Shown here: piece after piece, positions 1-6,400 of the stretch
Position numbering within the stretch: the stretch's first letter is position 1
Layout of the letters: every line of letters begins with the position of its first letter
NCBI GenBank assembly: GCA_964602895.1
Contig: CAZRTG010000162.1
Location: forward strand, 1-8,018
Direction: 5' to 3'
From: JAWXBM01 sp964602895
GTDB taxonomy: Bacteria > Pseudomonadota > Gammaproteobacteria > Xanthomonadales > SZUA-36
DNA: 8,018 nucleotides
Notes under the pieces: generated by a model
Database searches by the model: none
Seen by the model: the letters and a program-made list of their open reading frames with translations, nothing else
Told to the model about the DNA's origin: nothing
Program-made: the position numbers and the translations under genes

Positions 1-109
1 GTGTATCTGCAACGCGAATCCAACCGTGATGGAGGTATTTGAAATTTCCGGGTTTACCAGTATTTTCTCGATCAGCCCAACACAGGAGGAGGCTCTGGCC
101 GGGTTTTAG
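1..109 (+). CDS. C-terminal fragment of a STAS-domain protein (anti-sigma factor antagonist type)
   Basis: This partial gene enters from the left edge. Reading from base 2 gives 35 codons and a TAG stop at 107-109. The visible peptide contains NPTVMEVFEISGFTSIF followed by a QEEALAGF tail. This matches the end of STAS domains, where a helix with the pattern V-x-E-V-x-E-[IL]-[ST]-G is followed by a short strand (IFSI) and a final EEAL helix. STAS domains of this type bind anti-sigma kinases or act as phosphorylatable switches. The conserved serine/threonine lies upstream of the window, so the switch type cannot be judged. The protein ends right after the domain, consistent with a small stand-alone STAS protein or one with STAS at its C-terminus. 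Its stop overlaps that of the convergent CDF-like gene. The family call comes from pattern recognition of 35 residues only. Confidence 0.65.
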   Translation, partial: CICNANPTVMEVFEISGFTSIFSISPTQEEALAGF

Positions 110-1050
110 CGCAGATTCTCTACCTGGGGTTTGACCGAAACCACGGCGTCCGGAATTTTTTCCACAACGTCATTTTCGATGTTGATGCAATGGTCTGTTA
201 CTTCGTTGAATGGCATGTCTGCCTCAAATTCCAGATCAATGTCGATAAAAGCACGACCACCCGAGCGACGGGATTTGATTGAGCCCAGATTGGCATAGTT
301 TTCATAATGAGCTGTGATCACGCCCATCAGCAAAAGCTGTTCGCGTTCGGGCAAGGCACGATCGAGCAGATCCGGCAGGCTTTCACGCAACAACTGCACA
401 CCAATCACCACCATGTAGCCAACCACGAACAGGGCGCCAAAAGCATCTATCAGCGTGGCGGCTTTGGGGTCGGATAGCCAGGTCGCGATCACCAGCACCA
501 ATACCACCACTGCGGAAGCAACCGTTTTAACCAGCCTGGACCGGATTTGTGAATCAAGAATCAGCGAGCTCTCGGCTTCATTCGCCTGCATAAATCGTCC
601 CACGCAGTAAAAATTGATCGTCAGGTTATAGCTTGCCACCATAACGCCCAGGATCATCGCCGGTGTGGGCAGGATGACCGGATGGGACAATCGGCTAAGG
701 GTTGCGTCCAGCGTGTACAGCGCAGAGAGGAACAACCCGGCGGCAATCAGGATGGATATAACCCGCTCGATTTTGCCGATACCGTAGGCAAATTCAGAAA
801 ATTTACCGCGATGCGAACGACACAGGGTGATCACCGAGATGACTTCAACGGCAAACAGCAATCCGCCTCGAGGAATTTCCGCCATGATGGTCAGGGAGCC
901 GGACGAGATGGCAGCAATGATCAGCAGGATAAAAATGATGGCATCCAGCCAGATGGTACGAAACAAAGCCTGTTCCTTTTCCCGTTGTGCGGGTGTCAGA
1001 ACGGTCTGGTCGGTAAATCGGGTTTGTGGTGATGATGGCTGTGCAGACAT
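106..1050 (-). CDS. CDF (cation diffusion facilitator)-like inner-membrane protein, metal ligands apparently missing
   Basis: This is a 314-residue protein if it starts at the ATG at 1050. A TTG at 1074, overlapping the HlyD stop (TTGA), would add eight residues; neither start has a clear Shine-Dalgarno. The layout is CDF: about six membrane segments (roughly 31-57, 62-78, 96-116, 130-152, 175-192, 198-220), a YGIGKIE loop after TM2, the RESLPDLLDRALPE linker after TM6, and a C-terminal cytoplasmic domain with FIDIDLEFEADMPFNE, like the CDF dimerisation domain. Known CDFs export Zn, Fe, Mn or Co by proton antiport using HxxxD or DxxxD pairs in TM2 and TM5. Aligned by eye, these sites read R61xxxL65 and S171xxxK175 here, so ordinary metal transport is doubtful. 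It follows the HlyD gene within 20 bases or overlaps it, implying co-transcription. Fold assignment is fairly sure; substrate is unknown. Confidence 0.8.
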   Translation of the reverse strand: MSAQPSSPQTRFTDQTVLTPAQREKEQALFRTIWLDAIIFILLIIAAISSGSLTIMAEIPRGGLLFAVEVISVITLCRSHRGKFSEFAYGIGKIERVISILIAAGLFLSALYTLDATLSRLSHPVILPTPAMILGVMVASYNLTINFYCVGRFMQANEAESSLILDSQIRSRLVKTVASAVVVLVLVIATWLSDPKAATLIDAFGALFVVGYMVVIGVQLLRESLPDLLDRALPEREQLLLMGVITAHYENYANLGSIKSRRSGGRAFIDIDLEFEADMPFNEVTDHCINIENDVVEKIPDAVVSVKPQVENLR

Positions 1051-1070
1051 GGTAATGGGACTTGTCAGAC

Positions 1071-2312
1071 TCAACGAAACAAGGGATAAAACAGCATTTG
1101 AAACAAATTGATGTCTTCAAACTCTGCGTAAGCGGTACGCCCGATTGCGCAGGACTGGCCGGGCTTGCCTGCCAGTTGGGAAGGATCGAGCCGGGCCAGA
1201 ACGCGACCATTGCGATAGCCACGATCCTGCACCTCGGCGGCCAACACCGGCAGGTCGCCGAGCCCGGCAGAACCCCTTACCAGCACCACCTCCCCCGCAA
1301 GGTAGTTAAAGGTTCCAAACAGGCGTACCCGAACGCCTTGCCCGGGCTCGATCAGCTCCAGGGTGGCATCATCAACGGCAATATCAACCAGCAAGCGCTC
1401 ACAGTTAACCACCGACAGCAGTGTGCTGCCTTCCGTGGTCCAGGTTCCTGCGGTGGTGTAGACATTCCAAATGCCTGAACCGGCCTGGACCTCGACATCT
1501 GCCACCGAGGCACGCTCAAATGCGGTAGCCGCCGCTGTATATTCTGCGCCCAGCGATTGCAACTCGGCTTCGCTGGCACGCAGCTGGCGTTCCAGCTGTA
1601 TGACCTCAAGGTCCAGCTGCTGTACCAATTGGCGGGTAAACAAGGCACCATCCGGCAGATCGATCTGGAATACATCGCGACGAATTTCTTCCATTTGCTG
1701 AGCCAGCCGTTTGCGCGTGAGCCGATTGCCGGAGTGGGCTGCCAGGGCATTTTCATAAGCCGCTTCAGCGATTTCTACATCTGCCTCTGACAACAGTTTC
1801 TGCTGGTTCAGTGCTTGCGCCCGCTGCAACGCGCTGCTGGCAGACTGCAGGTCCGCTTCACGCGCGTGCGCTTCATTGTCGGCCTGTTGTAACTGACGGT
1901 TCAGATCTGCCGCTATGGCTTCAACAATTTCTTCGAGGTCGGTGTGGCGACTTGCAGCCATGGCGTGAACACGCTCCAGGCTGGCACGCATGCGATCCAC
2001 TTCCAGTTCAGCGGCCTGATGACGAGCCTCCAGCTGCGCCAAATTGCCGCGACTGATGCGATCATTGTGAATCACGATGGCAGGCACATGCGCCTTGGCC
2101 AACGAGCCGGGCGGGAAGTTGATGTGCTCAATTCGGCCATTGATGGGCGACTTGATGTCGCCGAGGTAGCTGGTGATAACCGCATTGCGAACGACCAGAC
2201 TGCGCGCATGTGGCAACACCAGCAGAACCGGTAGCAGAAACAAAAGTGCCAAGGCTGTGCGCCACGTCCGGCGATTCCCGGAGAGGCGTTTGAAAAACTC
2301 TGAGGTATTCAT
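1071..2312 (-). CDS. HlyD-family membrane-fusion / periplasmic adaptor protein
   Basis: This 413-residue protein starts at an ATG with only a weak ribosome site. A short cytoplasmic N-terminus (NRRTWR) leads into one membrane anchor at about residues 18-36. The first lipoyl half follows (about 45-83, with IKSPINGRIEHINFPPGSLAK). A long Ala/Glu/Gln/Arg-rich coiled-coil hairpin runs over about 88-268, broken near 215-225. The second lipoyl half and barrel start (about 270-335) contain GSGIWNVYTTAGTWTTEGSTLLSVV in two parts, then a Cys-Glu-Arg-Leu strand and PGQGVRVRLFG. This order is that of HlyD/EmrA-type adaptors, which bridge an inner-membrane transporter to an outer-membrane channel or assist polysaccharide export. 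The C-terminal half recalls adaptors encoded beside glycosyltransferases, but none is visible here. The next gene encodes a CDF-like protein, overlapping or 20 bases away, so the two probably form one operon. Family is clear; partner and substrate are unknown. Confidence 0.88.
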   Translation of the reverse strand: MNTSEFFKRLSGNRRTWRTALALLFLLPVLLVLPHARSLVVRNAVITSYLGDIKSPINGRIEHINFPPGSLAKAHVPAIVIHNDRISRGNLAQLEARHQAAELEVDRMRASLERVHAMAASRHTDLEEIVEAIAADLNRQLQQADNEAHAREADLQSASSALQRAQALNQQKLLSEADVEIAEAAYENALAAHSGNRLTRKRLAQQMEEIRRDVFQIDLPDGALFTRQLVQQLDLEVIQLERQLRASEAELQSLGAEYTAAATAFERASVADVEVQAGSGIWNVYTTAGTWTTEGSTLLSVVNCERLLVDIAVDDATLELIEPGQGVRVRLFGTFNYLAGEVVLVRGSAGLGDLPVLAAEVQDRGYRNGRVLARLDPSQLAGKPGQSCAIGRTAYAEFEDINLFQMLFYPLFR

Positions 2313-2390
2313 TGTTGTTATACAGCCAACCGCAACGCCAAGGTTGACGGCTCACTGCTCATTTTTCCCGAGTATCAAAACGCAGGAGTC

Positions 2391-2420
2391 ACTATAAGCA
2401 TTTCAAGCCATCGGAAACAA
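2391..2420 (-). promoter_or_regulatory. Possible sigma-70-like promoter for the HlyD-CDF pair
   Basis: On the minus strand TTGTTT (2420-2415) is followed after 18 bases by TATAGT (2396-2391). The -10 matches consensus at five of six positions and the -35 at three of six. Transcription would start near 2384, about 70 bases before the HlyD ATG. No convincing terminator hairpin with a T-run separates this region from the dioxygenase gene, so read-through from upstream is also possible. The rest of 2313-2505 shows nothing else recognisable. Confidence 0.3.
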
Positions 2421-2505
2421 GCAAAGGGCAAGTGGGATATGTTCATTTCACAACCAATCGGTATAAACCGGTGCTGCGTCCTGGCCGCAAATGGGTAAGC
2501 GTTTT

Positions 2506-3234
2506 CTACAACAGCGGCATCTTGATATGGCTGTCCGGCGGTGCATCCATCACCCGGGGTTGATTGCGGAATGCGGCCCATGAACTGATGGCATAGCGCA
2601 CACCGCTACGTACTTCCTGTGCCTCATGAATGTAACGGTGGTCGGAAGGAAAGAACACCAGGTCACCGGTTTTTGGTGCGTGCACAAAATTGAAGTTGAT
2701 GAAATGCAGTGCACCGCCGGTAAAATCTTCGTTCAGATAAACCAGCAGGCTGACATCCCGGTCCATACACTTTGACCACAGACCGGTTTCGGCATCGAAA
2801 TAATCGCTGTCGGCATGAACCTGGTATTGCCCGCCTTTCTCATAACGCAGCACCATGGGTGTTTCAAACCAGGCAACGCGTTTGTTGAACGCCTTGCGAA
2901 CCACCGTGCTGTACGCGCGCCGCACCAGGTTGCAAATCTGTGGGTAAAGCCGTTTGCTTTCGACTTCCTGGGTAACGCGTCGATGATCGGGCATTTTTAC
3001 CAGCTTATCGGCGCTGGAATTTTTTGTGTCTACCACCATCAGACGATGGCGTGGCTGCTGTTCAAGGTAGGCCACCCAGCGTTGACACGTGGCCTTATCC
3101 ACATAGTGTGCAATCAGGTTGATGCCGAATGGAGGTTTCCGGTTCTCATCGAAACTGCCGCAACAATCGCGAAACAATTCCCCACTGCCGCAAAAACACG
3201 GCTGTCCACGTGAGGTATTGAAATTTGATCGAAT
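2506..3234 (-). CDS. SEC-C motif plus 2-oxoglutarate/Fe(II)-dependent dioxygenase (prolyl-4-hydroxylase-like)
   Basis: Started at ATT (3234), this is a 242-residue protein. The first usual start in frame is TTG at 3177, but that would cut through a motif reading PCFCGSGELFRDCCG (about residues 12-26), a near-perfect SEC-C zinc site (CxC...CC, as at the C-terminus of SecA). Coding therefore almost certainly begins upstream. The rest is a 2OG-Fe(II) oxygenase: H140-A-D142 in YQVHADSDYF and distal H203 in YIHEAQEV form the iron triad, and R213 in SGVRYAISSW is the probable 2-oxoglutarate anchor. The segments SLLVYLNEDFTGGALHF and GDLVFFPSDHRYIHE are the usual jelly-roll strands. Such enzymes hydroxylate protein or small-molecule substrates with O2 and 2-oxoglutarate. 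No signal peptide is seen, so it is probably cytoplasmic. The substrate is unknown; the zinc motif may dock on a protein or ribosome-linked partner (inference). A frame stop at 3298-3300 limits the upstream extension. Confidence 0.82.
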   Translation of the reverse strand: MRSNFNTSRGQPCFCGSGELFRDCCGSFDENRKPPFGINLIAHYVDKATCQRWVAYLEQQPRHRLMVVDTKNSSADKLVKMPDHRRVTQEVESKRLYPQICNLVRRAYSTVVRKAFNKRVAWFETPMVLRYEKGGQYQVHADSDYFDAETGLWSKCMDRDVSLLVYLNEDFTGGALHFINFNFVHAPKTGDLVFFPSDHRYIHEAQEVRSGVRYAISSWAAFRNQPRVMDAPPDSHIKMPLL

Positions 3235-3236
3235 TA

Positions 3237-3275
3237 AATGGGCCGTCTCGTCCTCCCTCTGGTGGGTAGAGCCAT
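3237..3275 (-). other. Candidate 12-codon leader reading frame before the SEC-C dioxygenase
   Basis: An ATG at 3275, just downstream of the predicted transcription start, opens a short frame reading MALPTRGRTRRPI, with its TAA stop at 3236-3234. The final A of that stop is the first base of the ATT (3234) that could start the dioxygenase, giving TAATT, the same geometry as the TAATG stop-start overlap used in translational coupling. The frame is shifted by one base relative to the dioxygenase, so a single-base indel would join them. It has no known function and may be chance. Confidence 0.2.
3251..3258 (-). promoter_or_regulatory. Strong Shine-Dalgarno-like site before the SEC-C dioxygenase
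   Basis: AGGGAGGA on the minus strand is the only strong ribosome-binding sequence ahead of this gene. No ATG, GTG or TTG in the SEC-C frame follows it until TTG at 3177, 73 bases away. The in-frame near-start codons downstream are ACG at 3246 (five bases after the GGAGG core) and ATT at 3234 (16 bases after the site). It supports initiation upstream of TTG 3177. Confidence 0.45.
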
Positions 3276-3285
3276 GCGCTGCTTC

Positions 3286-3314
3286 ATTATGCGCTTGTCA
3301 CAGGAAATTGCCAA
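3286..3314 (-). promoter_or_regulatory. Sigma-70-like promoter for the SEC-C dioxygenase
   Basis: On the minus strand TTGGCA (3314-3309) is separated by exactly 17 bases from CATAAT (3291-3286). Both hexamers match consensus at five of six positions. Transcription would start near 3279, placing the Shine-Dalgarno-like site at 3258-3251 shortly downstream. This is the best promoter in the window by eye. Confidence 0.55.
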
Positions 3315-3357
3315 AATCGATAACAGGTTTGAATGGGAAGTAATGCGCACTTTCATA

Positions 3358-3394
3358 TCCTGGATTAAATGGCTGGCTAAATGATTCCTGGATT
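3358..3394. repeat. Short direct repeats upstream of the giant-gene promoter
   Basis: TCCTGGATT occurs at 3358-3366 and again at 3386-3394, 28 bases apart. TAAATG occurs at 3366-3371 and 3378-3383 between them. They sit just upstream of and touching the proposed -35 of the giant gene, a possible activator or repressor position. The repeats are short and could be chance. Confidence 0.2.
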
Positions 3395-3421
3395 TGTATC
3401 ATTTGCTTTAGGCGTTAAAAT
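3394..3421 (+). promoter_or_regulatory. Possible sigma-70-like promoter for the giant propeller gene
   Basis: TTGTAT (3394-3399) is followed after 16 bases by TAAAAT (3416-3421). The -10 matches consensus at five of six positions but the -35 at only three, so an activator might be needed. The start would be near 3428, giving a leader of about 45 bases that contains AAGGA at 3458-3462, 11 bases before the ATG. Confidence 0.3.
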
Positions 3422-3473
3422 CGAGCGGCAAATAAAAACTGATACCAGGCATTACCCAAGGAAAGAAACGCAC

Positions 3474-6400
3474 ATGCTCAATCACCAAAGCGCCACACCC
3501 TCCAACCGCACTTGCAAAAATCAACTGCTAAAAATGTTCATATGCCTGGCCATCGCGTTGGTGGTGTCCGGCCTCGCAAGCGCTCAGACTCCGGAAGTCG
3601 AACCCAATGACACGCCCGATACGGCTCAAAATATCGACAATCAATTCAACCAGAATGCCAACCCGGATATAGGTGATACCAGTAGCAATACCGCTACCAC
3701 CATCCCGCATCAAACCCTGCTGGGGTCGGGCACCGGGCCGGGCAATAAAGATGTTTATCAATTTCAGGTGAACAAAGCAGGTACCGGCATTTTTGATATC
3801 GATTATGGCCAGCTACCCTTCGAGCCAGAACGACTGGGCATTGCCGAACAGCTCGATGGCACGATCTGGATCAAGAATAAGCTTGACTTTTTCTTCCTGG
3901 ATGAAAACAAACGGCCACAATGGGGATTCAAAGCTACTGGAACCAGCAGACTGCACAATGTACTGGCCGTACACCCTGTCAGCGGGTTGTTTTACAGCAT
4001 TAACCAGAATCAAAACACGCTGGTCACCATTGATCCGGTGAGTGGCAATGCCGTAGCCCTCGGAATCATCGGTGTTAACGACATCACCGCATTGGCATTT
4101 GATGAAAACAATAACCTGTTTGCCGTTACCGGCTCCGATGACAGGATCAGTCGTTTGTATCAACTCAACCCCACCACCGGCGCGATGATTGCAGAGATTG
4201 GTGACACCGGAGAAGTGGGCATAAAGGGTCTGGCATTTCATCCACAATCCGGAGTGCTTTACGCCAGCAAGGGCGACGATTCCCCATCCTATCAACCGAC
4301 ACTGGCCGCCAACAGTTCGGGCATGTTGTACAGTCTGAGTGATGATGACGGCTTTGAAGAGCCGGCGGCACTGTACAGAATTGATCCGGTTCTGGGCACA
4401 AATGAACGAGTGGGTGTCGTGGGTGCTCCGGGCATTCGCTCCATCGCTTTTGACAGTTCGGATAATCTGTATGGCGTTTCCGGTCAAGGCCCCATGGCGA
4501 TCTATCGACTGGACCCCAATTCAGGTGCCGTGTTGCAGAATCTGGGGCTGGTTCCCTTGTTGAATGTGCAAGGTATTGACTTCCACCCGGCCAGTGGCCT
4601 GCTTTACACCTTTGCCAGAGGTGGTGACTACGCATTGGATAGTAAGCTGGCGGCCAACAGCAGTGGTGTGTTGTACGGCATCATTGGGGGTGATACCCGT
4701 TCCGTATTGGTTACCGTGGATCCATTAAACGGTGACGTTCATTTAATGGGCAATATTCCTCTGGGCTACGTGCATTCCCTTGCCTTCAATGCCAGCGATC
4801 AATTGTTTGTTTTGGCACCGATGCCTGATAGTGATGAAGACGGACTGTACCAAATCAACCCGGCAGACGGATCGGTGGTGTCCGCAATCGGCAATACCGG
4901 GTACGAAGGTCTCAATGGCCTGGCATTTGAGCCGGTTGATGACGATCTGTACTCCACACTGGAAACCCGTTTTGACGTCTATTTCAACAGCAACAACATG
5001 GCCAGCGACACGCTCGGAAACTTTTACACTGTAGATGAGGACGGTGTGCTGTATCGGTACCATCCGGCCCAGATCGTCAACGCCACCCTGGTTGCGACCC
5101 GTTTGGGCAGTTCCGGGATCAGCGACATCACCGCACTGGCCTTTGATGACACGGATCAACTGTTTGCCGTTGCCGGTGGCGAGCAGTCAGTCAATACCCT
5201 GTATCAACTGGACAAAAGCAACGGCGCTTTGCTGGCCACAATCGGCTCCACCGGGGTGAGCGGCATGAATGGACTGGATTTTCACCCCACCAGCAAGGTG
5301 CTTTACGGCCATTCCAGCGCACTTAAATTCGAACCCAGGGCCAATCTGGCCACCGACAGTCACGACATCACTTATACCATCGATGGTCATGCTCGCTTGA
5401 TGAAATTTGACCCTGCAGATGGCTTTATGGAAGTGGTTGCCCTGGTTGCCGACCAGGAGTATTCAGCACTGGCATTCGATGGCAGTGATCAGCTGTATGT
5501 CGTGACGCGACAGTATGACCCGGCACTCGGGGACTACATCAGCTTCCTCAGGAAAATGGATTCAACTACCGGCAATCTGACCGAAACAGTAGGTGAAATA
5601 GGCTATCCGTACGTATCCGGTATTTCATTCCATCCCGGCACCGGTGTGCTTTACGGTCATGTCACTGATCCGAGTCGACTGATTACCATCAGTACGACAA
5701 CCGGCCAGGGCACTCTGGTTGGCAATACAGGGCTGATTGATTATGTTAGCGATATTGCCTTTCAGAATTCTGCTAATGAGTTGTTTGGCATTGTCAGTGG
5801 AATAAACAAAATTGCGACTTTTGATCCGGATACAGGCTCCGCAACCTATTTGCCTTCGTCATTTGGCACGAATGTCGCTTATGGGGGTATCGCATCGTAT
5901 GGCCCGGGCATCATTGCCAAGTCAGATTCCGAATTGTATGGCGTGGATACGGATTCCGGAGAGGGTACGTTACTGGATTATCTGCGCCTGCCGGGTCTGC
6001 TTTACACCGTAAATACCACCACCGGTGCAACAACACCTGTGGCTGCAACCGATGCACCCTCAACTATTTTGGATATCAGTTTTGATACGAACACGAATCT
6101 GTTATACGGCTGGGCTGATGAAGTGCAGGACCTGGTCAGCATCAATATTGTCACGGGTGAGGTTTTGATCATTGGCGAAGCGAATACTTTTAGCTATGAC
6201 AACGGGCTTGCTTTTTCACGGTCTGACAACAGCTTGCTGATGCGTAGCAACTCAAACTTCTATAGCGTGGTTGTGGGTACCGGTACGATCTCGAACATTG
6301 CCACGATTGGCAGTCAGTCACCACAGTTGGTTAGTCTGGATACAAACAATGCAACCGTCAGCATCATTGGTCCAACACTAAACCCGAATATGAACACACA

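Noticed and set aside
682..1032. Plus-strand open frames antisense to the CDF-like gene
   Set aside because: The translations are low-complexity and lack domain character, while the minus-strand frame shows clear membrane segments and CDF motifs.
1352..2056. Several open frames on both strands within the HlyD gene
   Set aside because: They have unusual Trp/Arg/Cys-rich composition and no motif; the HlyD frame explains the region fully.
2461..2505. Possible terminator hairpin after the dioxygenase gene (CGGT-ATAA-ACCG near 2459-2470)
   Set aside because: The stem is only four base pairs and no T-run follows on the minus strand, so it does not qualify as an intrinsic terminator.
3813..4487. 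A 224-codon open frame on the minus strand
   Set aside because: It lies fully antisense to the giant propeller gene, has no recognisable motif, and a similar antisense frame recurs at 4743-5159 because the sense modules repeat. It is a shadow.
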